A stretch of 64,000 bases of DNA. Source: an uncultured Flavobacterium sp. (lineage in GTDB: Bacteria > Bacteroidota > Bacteroidia > Flavobacteriales > Flavobacteriaceae). Below, in pieces: positions 34,525-43,334 of this stretch. How positions within the stretch are numbered: position 1 is the stretch's first letter; every line of letters starts with the position of its first letter. Location: contig CAKUAD010000002.1 in assembly GCA_934636265.1 (NCBI GenBank), positions 53,590-117,589 on the forward strand, given 5' to 3'. Below the pieces are notes generated by a model. That model was not told the origin of the DNA. It saw only the letters and a program-made list of their open reading frames with translations, and did not search any database. The position numbers were made by a program, and so were the translations under genes.

Positions 34525-36143
34525 TTGGTCATTTCCAGCAAAACCGTATCAAACCCTGAGTTGATCACTGCACTTCCGTTGACCACTGTTGTCTGCTTGC
34601 CGGAATAGGCATCGCGCAAAATCGTCCCCTCGGCAAAAACCGATGACACGTCGAGCTCTTTTCGACCGATGGGCATTTCCAATCCTATAACCACGCGGTC
34701 CAGGTATTTCCCGTTTTTATAGCCACGGCTAAAAACATAAGGCGATGCCGAAATCTGTCGGTGGATTCCCGCTCCGATGGCCGGATGGCGTTTGCGGAAC
34801 TGCCCGAGTTTTTGCCAATGCTCCAAATGGCGTTGCACGGCCGGACTGGAATTGATGTCGTCCCAATTCATGACTGATCGCAGTGTGGCATCGCCTTGAG
34901 TACCCTCGATCACCAGCGGGCGGTTGCTCTCATCGCCGTAGTAAATCTGTGATTGCCCCGGCGACAGCAAAAGCATGTTGGCCGCCTTTCGCCCTTGTTT
35001 CCTGTCCGGATCAAAAGGTTGTCCGTCGTCATGCGAGGAAAGGTAATTGAGTACGGTGAATCCTTCCAGTTGGTTGTTCAGTATGTCGGAATACCTGGAA
35101 AAAACCGCTTCATAGGAATCCTTTGCATTCCATTTGAATTCAAAGTTGATCAGACTTTTAAAACCATTGGCAAAATAATCCACCTTGCGGTCGCCAAAGT
35201 CAAATTCTTTCCCGGCACTGATGTTGTAATTGTACACTTCGCCAACCGTGTAAAAAGGGTTGTTGTCCAGAACCTTTTCAGGATTTTTCTTTTTCCATTG
35301 TTCAAAGGCGTAATCGCACTGCTTTTTGAATTCAAGCCACACGCTTTCCTCGGTGTGTTTTACGGTATCGGCGCGATAGCCGTCAATGCCGTAATCAGTG
35401 ATAAAATCCGTCAGCCACTTGATGATGTAATACTTAGGCGCCCTGGGATAGCCGGTCCGCTTAAAAAAAGCATCCAGTTCCTTAACCTCCTTTTCATACC
35501 TTCCCTCGGCTTTCCATTTGGTTACCAGGAACTCCGGCAGGGCAACGTCTGTCTCGCTTTCAGTTTTAATGTCAGGCAGATTTTTCACCAGTGTGCAGGG
35601 AATCGTTGTTTCATACGACTGATAGGTACATTGCGGCTCGGTACGCACCCAGCTTTCCGGCCAAACCGAATCCTTTTCTGTCACCGGCCCGGTGTGGTTG
35701 ATAACGCCGTCCAGAATGATCCGGATGCCTTTTGCATGCGCTTTGGCAACCAGTTCGGCAAGGTCGGCATCAGATCCAAAATTGGGGTCGAGTTTGGTCC
35801 AGTCGCGCGTCCAGTAGCCGTGAAAGCCGTAGCTCAGGCCGGTTCCTTCGTCGGTTCCTTCGTGGATTTGTTCCACCACCGGCGTAAACCAGATGGCCGT
35901 AACACCCAGTTTGTCAAAATATCCCTCATCAATTTTTTTGATGAGCCCTCGCAAATCGCCACCTTCAAATCCGCGCAGTTTTCCGGGTGTTTGGGTCCGG
36001 GCATAGTTGACGTCATTTTGGGTGTCGCCGTTGTGAAACCTGTCGGTGAGCAAAAAGTATACGTTGGCATTTTCCCAGACAAAGGGCGTTTTTTGGGCAC
36101 TGGCCTGCAAAAAGAAAAGAAGCAGTATCGAGAGATATTTCAT
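34521..36143 (-). CDS. Secreted GH13 alpha-amylase family enzyme
   Basis: 540 residues with a signal peptide (MKYLSILLLFFLQASAQ). The GH13 barrel has region I DGVINHTG near 140, nucleophile Asp in YRADTVKH (near 258), acid Glu in TVGEVYN (near 301) and transition-state Asp in SSHDDG (near 371). HGYWTRDWTKLDPNFGS near 103 fits periplasmic alpha-amylases. No CBM or T9SS tail is seen, so it is probably periplasmic. It overlaps the gene before and after it by four bases each (ATGA), showing tight translational coupling with the GH31 enzyme and the flavoprotein. Confidence 0.9.
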   Translation of the reverse strand: MKYLSILLLFFLQASAQKTPFVWENANVYFLLTDRFHNGDTQNDVNYARTQTPGKLRGFEGGDLRGLIKKIDEGYFDKLGVTAIWFTPVVEQIHEGTDEGTGLSYGFHGYWTRDWTKLDPNFGSDADLAELVAKAHAKGIRIILDGVINHTGPVTEKDSVWPESWVRTEPQCTYQSYETTIPCTLVKNLPDIKTESETDVALPEFLVTKWKAEGRYEKEVKELDAFFKRTGYPRAPKYYIIKWLTDFITDYGIDGYRADTVKHTEESVWLEFKKQCDYAFEQWKKKNPEKVLDNNPFYTVGEVYNYNISAGKEFDFGDRKVDYFANGFKSLINFEFKWNAKDSYEAVFSRYSDILNNQLEGFTVLNYLSSHDDGQPFDPDRKQGRKAANMLLLSPGQSQIYYGDESNRPLVIEGTQGDATLRSVMNWDDINSSPAVQRHLEHWQKLGQFRKRHPAIGAGIHRQISASPYVFSRGYKNGKYLDRVVIGLEMPIGRKELDVSSVFAEGTILRDAYSGKQTTVVNGSAVINSGFDTVLLEMTK

Positions 36144-38461
36144 CGCGTGGGGAGTTTGATATAGGTTGTGGTTTTTTTTCCGGGTTTTAGCGTAATATCG
36201 AGGTCAACCATCCGGTTGTCGCGGAAAACCGTAAAGGTAAGTTTTCTGGTTTGTGGTTTCCAGTTTTTCCCCGTTTCAGGGGTGATCGTAAACAATATCC
36301 GGTTGCCTTTTACGGTGGATTTGAAATGGAGGATCTCATATTCGCCGAGCGCATGTGCATGGGCCGTTACGCCATCGTCATCGTAAAACATGCCGGTGCT
36401 TTCCTTGACGTCAGGATCGTAAATGTAGTGCACGTATAGTTCCGCGGGATTGTAATCGGCGGTCGATTTGACTTTTTGGCGCATCTGCGGAATAAAGGAT
36501 CCGCCCCTAATGAAGTAGGGAATCTGATTCTCACGCGTCACCACCTGCAAATGTGAGCCGCCCTTGTATTTTTTACCAAACACATCATACCAGTTAGACG
36601 TCTTGGGAAAGTATACTTCGACAGCTTTTTGGCCCTTCTCCAATACGGGCGCTACCAGGACGTCGTCGCCCCAAAGATAGTTAGCCGATTGGTTAAACAG
36701 CTCATCTTTAGAGGGTTCTTCAAAAAACAACGGGCGCATAAGCGGCAGGCCCGATTGTGAATTTTTAAAGGCAGCCGTATAATTATAAGGCAAAAAACGA
36801 TAGCGGAGCTCAATGGCTTGCTTGGCCAAGTCGCGGGTTTTGGCGTCCCAAAATACCGGTTCGGACGGCACGTCTTCCTGCGCATGCGGACGGAAAACAG
36901 GTTGAAACACGCCGTATTGCAACCACCGCACATAAAGCTCCGGGTCGCGCGTATTGCCGGCAAAACCTCCAAGGTCCGAATGCATAAACGCCATGCCCTG
37001 AAGGCCCATTTGCAAGGCAAGTTCAGGTTGTCCGGCCAATCCGCCCCAGGAGCGGCTCACATCGCCCGACCAGGGAATCATGCCAAAGCGCTGCGATCCT
37101 GAATAACCTGATCGCATCAGCACAAACGGCCGAACTTTGGGAAAGTCGCGTGCATACCCGGATGCGATGATTCCGGCCCATTCGTGTCCGTAAATGTTGT
37201 GTACCGCACGCGCGGTTCCGGTGTGATGTACCACCCAGTCCGGATGAACTTCCGGCTCGCCAAGGTCGCCCCAAACACCGGCCACGCCTTTGCCGGCCAG
37301 ATCTTTATAAATGTTCCAGAACCAGGCGCGGGCTTTTGGTTTAAATACGTCGATAAGACCTGTGTTGCCAAAGTAAAAGTCATATCGGGCGGGTTTGCCG
37401 GCAGTGTCGTTGGCCAGGATTCCGGCGCTTACGGCCTCGTTCCAGCGTTTGGACGTCGAGAGGATAAAGGGTTCGGTAATGGGTATGGTTTTGACGTTTT
37501 CCTGGTTAAAGCGGCGGACCATGCCTTCAAAATCAGGAAAACTGTCGCGAAATACCTCCAGATTGCCCATGGTGCCTTTAAGGTGGGCGCCAAACCAGTA
37601 AAGATCAAGAATGATGGCGTCGACGGGAATGTCGTGCTTGCGGAAAAGGGCGATTGTGGCCTGGGCCTCCTGTTGCGAATGGTAGCCAAAACGGCTTGAA
37701 AAATTGCCCAATGCCCAACGCGGAAGCAAGGGTTGGCGGCCGGTGAGTTGGGTGTAGTGGTCGAGCAGTCCGGCCCAATTTGATGCAGCGATAACCTGAT
37801 ACGTGGTCCTGCCGGAACTCTCGTAGGCCAAGGTATTGGTTTTGGCACTGTCCAGGTCGAGCCATCCGGTTGATGCGTTGTCAAAATGCACCATGTAAAT
37901 TTTGGACGACAAGGCCATGGGCATGCAAAAGTTCATCAGTGGCGCGTGTGTTTCATAGCCGTAATGTGCGCGGTTGTAGAGTTCCAGGCGATGGCCGCGG
38001 CGGTTCATGCCCAATACCCGAGATCCGCCGCCGTAAAGCGCCTCGTTTGGATCAAGTTGGAAGGTGGTAACAAAGGCACTGTCTTTTGCCTTATAGCCGT
38101 TTTTTTCACTCAGCAGCAATTTATTTTTGTAGTAGTACCGCAGTTTGAAGGGCGATTTTTCAATCTGGACGGCGATGCCTGAGGTGCCGTACTCAAAAAT
38201 GTTGTCTTTTTGGTGCGTTTGCATGGCCGGGTTTTGAGGCGATGCCACCACGGCATGCGAACCTCTTTCAGGGTCCGGTTTTCCGGTGGGAAAAAAGGTA
38301 GTTTGTACCACGCCTTCACTGTAGAATTCAATGGCGTAACGCCCGTCCGAAACATTGATGGTAAGCGTGCTTCCACTGGTTGTGTGACTGATGTACTGGC
38401 GTGTTTGTGCGGTGGCCGCAAGAATGAAAAGTGTGGCGGTAAACAGGAAAAGTTTCTTCAT
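36140..38461 (-). CDS. GH31 alpha-glucosidase
   Basis: 773 residues from ATG 38461 (MKKLFLFTATLFILAATAQ, a signal peptide). The N-terminal beta-sandwich is followed by the barrel with the nucleophile Asp in GVWGDLGEPEVH (near 398) and the acid/base Asp in WSGDVSRSWGGL (near 464), and a C-terminal beta domain. GH31 enzymes release glucose from the non-reducing end of maltooligosaccharides. An in-frame earlier start (38515) was rejected since it reads through structured element D and lacks a signal peptide at its end. Periplasmic role in the starch locus. Confidence 0.91.
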   Translation of the reverse strand: MKKLFLFTATLFILAATAQTRQYISHTTSGSTLTINVSDGRYAIEFYSEGVVQTTFFPTGKPDPERGSHAVVASPQNPAMQTHQKDNIFEYGTSGIAVQIEKSPFKLRYYYKNKLLLSEKNGYKAKDSAFVTTFQLDPNEALYGGGSRVLGMNRRGHRLELYNRAHYGYETHAPLMNFCMPMALSSKIYMVHFDNASTGWLDLDSAKTNTLAYESSGRTTYQVIAASNWAGLLDHYTQLTGRQPLLPRWALGNFSSRFGYHSQQEAQATIALFRKHDIPVDAIILDLYWFGAHLKGTMGNLEVFRDSFPDFEGMVRRFNQENVKTIPITEPFILSTSKRWNEAVSAGILANDTAGKPARYDFYFGNTGLIDVFKPKARAWFWNIYKDLAGKGVAGVWGDLGEPEVHPDWVVHHTGTARAVHNIYGHEWAGIIASGYARDFPKVRPFVLMRSGYSGSQRFGMIPWSGDVSRSWGGLAGQPELALQMGLQGMAFMHSDLGGFAGNTRDPELYVRWLQYGVFQPVFRPHAQEDVPSEPVFWDAKTRDLAKQAIELRYRFLPYNYTAAFKNSQSGLPLMRPLFFEEPSKDELFNQSANYLWGDDVLVAPVLEKGQKAVEVYFPKTSNWYDVFGKKYKGGSHLQVVTRENQIPYFIRGGSFIPQMRQKVKSTADYNPAELYVHYIYDPDVKESTGMFYDDDGVTAHAHALGEYEILHFKSTVKGNRILFTITPETGKNWKPQTRKLTFTVFRDNRMVDLDITLKPGKKTTTYIKLPTR

Positions 38462-38471
38462 AAAGTAATGC

Positions 38472-38549
38472 CCTAGCCCGGATTGCAGTGTAAATCCTTT
38501 TTGGCCGGCAGGCAAAAAAGATTGAAACGTAAAGCCGGATCAAGCTCCT
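38472..38549 (+). ncRNA. Covarying intergenic structured element, copy D
   Basis: Outer helix: AGC (38475-38477) with GCT (38544-38546) and CCGG (38478-38481) with CCGG (38535-38538), where copy A has CCCG/CGGG and copy E has CCTG/CAGG. The inner helix pairs TTTTTTGGCC with GGCAAAAAA. It is antisense within the short gap between the neopullulanase and GH31 genes. Confidence 0.65.
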
Positions 38550-38567
38550 AAAATTAGTAAAAACCAA

Positions 38568-40538
38568 TCAATACCGGCTCAGGTCCAAAATCAGCGGTGT
38601 TTTGGCCGGAATTTGCAGGTCCTGTAAAAGGTTGATGGCTTTGCCGGAAAGCGCGTCGGTGGCGGATTTGTACGGACTGAGATTTTCGCTGAACCTTTGT
38701 AATTTGATAGTTTGTGGCGTAATCGAGTTGTTGATGACGACCATGACCGATGCAGTGTCGTTGTGTCGAAAATAGACGTAAACGTTGTCTTGCGGAATAT
38801 ATTGCGTGGTGCGTCCGGTGTGGATGACGGGTTGGTTTTTGCGCCAGTTGAGCAGTTTTTTCGTAAAGTTGAAGTACTCGTTTTGCCGCTCGGTCCGGCC
38901 CTGAGCCTTAAAGGCGTTTTGCGGATCGCCGGGCCAGCCGCCGGGAAAGTCGCGACGTATGTCAGGATCGCCCTGGTTTTTGTCGCCTTGCATGCCAATC
39001 TCAGATCCGTAGTAGATTTGCGGAATACCGCGTACGGTGGCGATCAGGGTGAGCGCCAGTTTGTAATCGGCGATGTCGGGATACAGAAGGTTTAGGCGTT
39101 GCGTGTCGTGATTTTCAGCAAATACCAAGAGGTTGTTGATGTCGGGATACAAAAAGTCGTTGATAAAATTCTCGTACAGGCGGATCATGCCTTTGTCCCA
39201 TTCAGGTTTTACCTCGGCAAATCCGGCGCTGATGGCGTTGTGGAGCGTGAAATCCATTACCGACGGTAAGTAGGAATTGTAGCTTTGGATGGCTCCGATT
39301 TTCGAATTTCGCTGCCAGTAGGCCATTTGCGCCTGGTCGTGCATCCAGACTTCGCCCACGATGTTAAAGTGCGGATACTCATCCATGATGGCCTTGGTCC
39401 AGCGCGCAATGGCGTCCTTGTCGCAATAAGAATAGGTGTCAACGCGGAACCCGTCGAGGTTGGCATACTCAATCCACCAAAGCGCGTTTTGGATAAGGTA
39501 ATTGAGCACAAGCGGATTTTTCTGGTTCAAGTCAGGCATGGATTTTACAAACCAGCCGTCCATGCAATACTTGGCGTCGATGGCCGATGCGTTGGGATCC
39601 ATTTGTGTCGACATCCGGTAGTTGCTTTGCGCGTATCCGGGAAATTGATGGATCCAATCGTAGGTAGGCAGGTCATGTATCATCCAGTGGTTACCCCAGT
39701 GGTTGGTGACGTAATCTTTGATGAGTTTCATGCCGCGTTTGTGCAGCTCGGCCGATAAGTTCACGTAATCCTGATTGCTTCCAAACCGCGGGTCGATTTT
39801 GTAAACGTCGGACTGACCATAGCCGTGATACGAACCGCGCGCATCGTTGTCCTCGCAAAGCGGCGTGCTCCAGAGGGCCGTGGCGCCCAACTCTTTTATG
39901 TAATCGAGGTTGTTGATGATGCCCTGAATGTCGCCGCCGTGACGCGACCCGGCTATCTGGCGGTTGGCCTTGTCGGGCATGCCGGGCCTATCGTCGTTTT
40001 CCGGATTTCCGTTGGCGAAACGGTCGGGCATGATGAGGTAGATGACGTCGGAGGAATCAAATCCTTTTCGGAGCCTGCTGTTTGGATCTCGCTGCCTGAT
40101 TTGGTAAGCATGTCTAAACGCTGTTTTACCTTTTTTGCCAAAGCTGAAAATCAGTGTTTGGGCGCCGGTGATTTCTTTGGTATCGACAGTGACAAAAACA
40201 TAGTTGGGATTTTCCGTGCGCACTATGCCGGTGATGGGAACATCGGTAACTGAAACCTCGTACTGGGCAATGTCCTTGCCGTAAAACATGACCTGAAGTT
40301 CCGGATTGCGCATGCCGGCATACCAAAACGGCGGTTCGGTTCGTTGCGGTTGGGCGGTTAGGGAATGGCAAAGGAGAAAAACGGTAATGAGAAGTACCGG
40401 TCTCAGGTTCAGGCCTAAGTTGAATTTAAGGCTGAGGATTTGAGTTAAATTGAGTTTTTGCAGTTTAATGTTTTGGATAAACCCCAAAGGTTTTAAAAAC
40501 CTTTGGGGTTTATCGCCAAAAAATTTAAATTTTTCCAT
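38568..40538 (-). CDS. susA: SusA-like neopullulanase/cyclomaltodextrinase (GH13)
   Basis: 656 residues as annotated. An N-terminal beta domain of the cyclomaltodextrinase type (RTEPPFWYAGMRNPELQVMF region) precedes the GH13 barrel: nucleophile Asp in FRVDTYSY (near 366), acid Glu in VGEVWMH (near 395) and Asp in AENHDTQR (near 475). It would split maltooligosaccharides in the periplasm. The start is odd: ATG 40538 lies inside the upstream RAYT-like gene and the first 40-odd residues are translated through palindrome P2 (KPQRFLKPLGF); the true signal peptide (VLLITVFLLCHSLTA) begins only near residue 47, and no ATG, GTG or TTG lies between. Confidence 0.88.
   Translation of the reverse strand: MEKFKFFGDKPQRFLKPLGFIQNIKLQKLNLTQILSLKFNLGLNLRPVLLITVFLLCHSLTAQPQRTEPPFWYAGMRNPELQVMFYGKDIAQYEVSVTDVPITGIVRTENPNYVFVTVDTKEITGAQTLIFSFGKKGKTAFRHAYQIRQRDPNSRLRKGFDSSDVIYLIMPDRFANGNPENDDRPGMPDKANRQIAGSRHGGDIQGIINNLDYIKELGATALWSTPLCEDNDARGSYHGYGQSDVYKIDPRFGSNQDYVNLSAELHKRGMKLIKDYVTNHWGNHWMIHDLPTYDWIHQFPGYAQSNYRMSTQMDPNASAIDAKYCMDGWFVKSMPDLNQKNPLVLNYLIQNALWWIEYANLDGFRVDTYSYCDKDAIARWTKAIMDEYPHFNIVGEVWMHDQAQMAYWQRNSKIGAIQSYNSYLPSVMDFTLHNAISAGFAEVKPEWDKGMIRLYENFINDFLYPDINNLLVFAENHDTQRLNLLYPDIADYKLALTLIATVRGIPQIYYGSEIGMQGDKNQGDPDIRRDFPGGWPGDPQNAFKAQGRTERQNEYFNFTKKLLNWRKNQPVIHTGRTTQYIPQDNVYVYFRHNDTASVMVVINNSITPQTIKLQRFSENLSPYKSATDALSGKAINLLQDLQIPAKTPLILDLSRY
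40478..40512. repeat. REP-like palindrome P2, inside the susA-like 5' end
   Basis: AAACCCCAAAGGTTTT (40479-40494), one-base loop, AAAACCTTTGGGGTTT (40496-40511). The 33 bases are identical to P3. It lies 13 bases beyond the stop of the RAYT-like gene and within the annotated neopullulanase frame. Confidence 0.9.
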
Positions 40539-40899
40539 GCTCGATATTTTTAATTTCTATCAACTCCCGGTAAAACCTTCGCCGGAACAAACTCCCGGTC
40601 CTGTCGTACCGTTTGTTAATTGCCTTTGCGTAGCTGTTTAGCAAATTTGATAACGGCAAATACAATCGACCCCGGTAGCGACATGGGATATCGTCTTCCG
40701 GATAAAACCTTAAAACAAGTTCAATCCGCCGAACATCTACGTCACAGGCCAAAATTTCGCATACCTCGTCCAGATGGCGGCTGGCCAATTTCCTGAAGAA
40801 CGACATGTTGGTCCGCTCAAATACAACCGGTTGGTTACCGTTTCCCGATTGTACAATCCTATAAATTTTACCCGGTAAAAGAGGTGTGATTTTCTGCAT
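40525..40899 (-). CDS. RAYT-like Y1 transposase relative lacking the HUH motif
   Basis: 124 residues. The start LLPGKIYRIVQSGNGNQPVVF, cited in part as PGKIYRIVQSGN, and the end LLNSYAKAINKRYDRTGSLF match the REP-associated tyrosine transposase form common in Bacteroidota (PGxIYHIxNRGN ... SYTKAINKxxxRxGSLF). Where active members read CLMPNHFHLLI, with the two metal-binding His, this protein reads CDVDVRRIELVLRF, so the HUH site is gone. It also stops shortly after SLF, where active relatives continue for roughly 60 more residues. It is therefore catalytically dead, either decayed or retained for binding. It sits in the maltose operon with palindrome P2 just downstream. Confidence 0.72.
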   Translation of the reverse strand: MQKITPLLPGKIYRIVQSGNGNQPVVFERTNMSFFRKLASRHLDEVCEILACDVDVRRIELVLRFYPEDDIPCRYRGRLYLPLSNLLNSYAKAINKRYDRTGSLFRRRFYRELIEIKNIEHGKI

Positions 40900-40930
40900 A
40901 CGCTAAGTAAAGCCATCACCCACTTTTACG

Positions 40931-40959
40931 GGTGCAGAAATTCTGCCGAAAATCTTAAA
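40931..40959. repeat. Half-module of the TIR family at the malP 3' end
   Basis: GGTGCAGAAATTCTGCC followed by GAAAATCTTAAA, a degenerate right end. It contains the stop codon of the maltose phosphorylase gene (40955-40957), the same arrangement as M3 with the rluB-like gene. Confidence 0.5.
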
Positions 40960-43255
40960 TTTTTACAGCCATCGCTGGTTCAACCTTTACCGCCTGTCCG
41001 TTGACAAAAACCTCCAGTTCGTTGCCGCCTTCCAGGAAAAACTCGGTGGCGGCCGCCGTTACCGAAACGCGCAAAATCCGGTTCCTGAAATTGATCTTAA
41101 ACGAGTAGCCGTCCCATTGATCCGGAATGCGCGGTGTAAAATGAAGCGCATTGTCACGTACCCGCATGCCGCCAAAACCTTCAACAATACTCATCCAGGT
41201 TCCGGCCATCGACGTAATGTGCAGGCCCTCCTTAACCTCCTTGTTGTAGTCGTCCAGATCCAGTCGGGAAGTGCGCAGGTAAAACGTGTAGGCCATGTCC
41301 ATTCGGCCGAGCGCAGCCGCCTGAATAGAGTGTACGCAAGGCGAAAGCGAACTTTCATGAACGGTAAACGGCTCGTAAAAATCAAAATGTTTTTCGAGTT
41401 GTTCGTGCGTAAAATGATCTTCAAAAAAGTAAAAGCCCTGCAGCACGTCGGCCTGCTTGATATAGGCCGAACGCAGAATCCTGTCCCACGACCACTTTTG
41501 GTTAATCGGTCGTTGCGCGGCGTCCAGACCAGACACCTTAACGAGTTCCTTGTCTAAAAATCCGTCCTGTTGCAAAAAGATGTCTCGCTCCCCGTCATAC
41601 GGAAAATACATTTTGTTAGCCACTGTTTTCCACTGGCCGATTTCAATCGCGTCCAGGTTGGTCTTGGCCATGATCCGGGCGTGATCTTCGGGATATTTTG
41701 CGGCTACGGTTTCAATTTGATCGGCTGCGTAGTTGATGCACCACTGCGCCAGATAATTGGTGTACCAGTTGTTGTTGACATTGTTCTCATATTCATTAGG
41801 TCCGGTGACACCCAGAATGACATAGCGGTTTTTTGCCGTCGACCAGGTGGCGCGCTGATGCCAAAAGCGAGCAATCCCGATAAGTACTTCCAGTCCCTTT
41901 TCCTGAATGTAGCTATAGTCGCCGGTGTAGCGATGGTAATTATAAATCGCAAAAGCAATGGCACCGTTGCGGTGAATTTCCTCAAAGGTAATTTCCCACT
42001 CGTTATGGCATTCCTCCCCGTTCATCGTCACCATCGGGTAAAGCGCCGCACCGCCGGAAAAACCAAGTTTTTGAGCATTCTCGATGGCTTTGTCCAGCTG
42101 GTTGTACCGATATGTCAGCAGGTTCCGCGCAACTCCCTGGTCTTTGGTGGCCATGTAAAACGGAATGCAGTAGGCCTCGGTGTCCCAGTAGGTCGATCCG
42201 CCGTATTTTTCGCCGGTAAATCCTTTTGGGCCAATGTTAAGCCGCGAATCCCGTCCGGAATACGTTTGATTAAGCTGAAAGATGTTAAACCTGATGCCTT
42301 GCTGGGCTTTGACATCGCCGATGATGGTAATATCAGACATTTCCCAGATTTTTGCCCAAGCGCGCGTCTGGTCATCCAACATCGCGTCGAATCCTTTTTG
42401 GGCGGCCTGTTGTATGACGTTTTTGGCTGCGCCGATGGTATCGCGGTGGTTAAGTGATGCCGTGTATCCGCCGATCTTTTCTAAAATCGCTGACTGTCCG
42501 GCTAAAACCGTCGCTTTATAACGGTGTGATATTTTGCTGGCAGATGCTTCACTTGCTGCTGATACCACCGCCTTTTTCCCGTCAATCCACAAAGTGTTGT
42601 GCATAAAGACAGTGGCGGTAAAATGGGTTTTAAAGGTGCGGGCGGTTACAAAGGCTGATGCGCCTTCCTGGGTTGCGTTGAGTGGCTCCCAGAATTTCTC
42701 TTCCCAGTTGGCATCCATGTTTTGTACGTCGGCATCAACGTATGGTGTAAAAACAATAGTGGCATTTTCATTTAGCGGTGTCACGCTGTATCGGATGATG
42801 CCGGCCTCGGCCAGGTCGAGCGATAGGAAACGCTTGGCCACCACGCGAATCCGGATTCCGTTTTGCAGCTCGGCATCAAAAGTACGCTGATACCAACCTT
42901 GCTTCATATTGAGTTCACGCCTAAAATCGGTCACCTCCCTGCACTTGGCCAGATCAAGGTTTTCACCGTTTACTTCAACATCAATCCCAATCCAGTTGGG
43001 CGCGTTGAGCACCTTGGCGAAATATTCAGGATAGCCGTTTTTCCACCAGCCCACTTTTGTTTTGTCCGGGTAGTAAACGCCGCCGATATAGCTTCCCTGA
43101 AACGTGTGTCCGGAGTAGCTTTCCTCAAAGTTGGCGCGCTGTCCCATGGTTCCGTTGCCCAGGCTAAACAAGCTCTCGGACGATTCCACCCGGGTTGGGT
43201 CAAAGCCTTCTTCCAGAATGGACCAGTTGTCTGGTTTTATATAATCTTGGTTCAT
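40955..43255 (-). CDS. malP: Maltose phosphorylase (GH65)
   Basis: 766 residues, the normal GH65 phosphorylase length. The N-terminal beta-sandwich (1-270) leads to the (alpha/alpha)6 barrel with the general acid Glu in TGPNEYENNVNNNWYTN (near 486) and phosphate-contact motifs TYWDTEAYCIPFY (near 355) and SSLSPCVHSIQAA (near 640). It converts maltose and phosphate to glucose and beta-glucose-1-phosphate in the cytoplasm. Trehalose or kojibiose phosphorylase would be alternatives, but the neighbours (maltose-type MFS, beta-phosphoglucomutase, amylases) favour maltose. Confidence 0.9.
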   Translation of the reverse strand: MNQDYIKPDNWSILEEGFDPTRVESSESLFSLGNGTMGQRANFEESYSGHTFQGSYIGGVYYPDKTKVGWWKNGYPEYFAKVLNAPNWIGIDVEVNGENLDLAKCREVTDFRRELNMKQGWYQRTFDAELQNGIRIRVVAKRFLSLDLAEAGIIRYSVTPLNENATIVFTPYVDADVQNMDANWEEKFWEPLNATQEGASAFVTARTFKTHFTATVFMHNTLWIDGKKAVVSAASEASASKISHRYKATVLAGQSAILEKIGGYTASLNHRDTIGAAKNVIQQAAQKGFDAMLDDQTRAWAKIWEMSDITIIGDVKAQQGIRFNIFQLNQTYSGRDSRLNIGPKGFTGEKYGGSTYWDTEAYCIPFYMATKDQGVARNLLTYRYNQLDKAIENAQKLGFSGGAALYPMVTMNGEECHNEWEITFEEIHRNGAIAFAIYNYHRYTGDYSYIQEKGLEVLIGIARFWHQRATWSTAKNRYVILGVTGPNEYENNVNNNWYTNYLAQWCINYAADQIETVAAKYPEDHARIMAKTNLDAIEIGQWKTVANKMYFPYDGERDIFLQQDGFLDKELVKVSGLDAAQRPINQKWSWDRILRSAYIKQADVLQGFYFFEDHFTHEQLEKHFDFYEPFTVHESSLSPCVHSIQAAALGRMDMAYTFYLRTSRLDLDDYNKEVKEGLHITSMAGTWMSIVEGFGGMRVRDNALHFTPRIPDQWDGYSFKINFRNRILRVSVTAAATEFFLEGGNELEVFVNGQAVKVEPAMAVKI

Positions 43256-43334
43256 TAGTTTAAAGTCTAAAAGTCATAAAGTCGAATGGTCATCAAGACG
43301 GCATTCCAAATTTTCATTGTCAGGTTCGCCGATG

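Noticed and set aside
34953..36164. Long plus-strand ORF (403 codons) antisense to the GH13 amylase gene
   Set aside because: It lies entirely over the amylase gene, whose catalytic motifs are intact; its own translation has no recognisable domain. It is a G+C-driven shadow frame.
41570..42457. Plus-strand ORF of 295 codons antisense to maltose phosphorylase
   Set aside because: Fully inside a gene with clear GH65 motifs; no domain or start context of its own.
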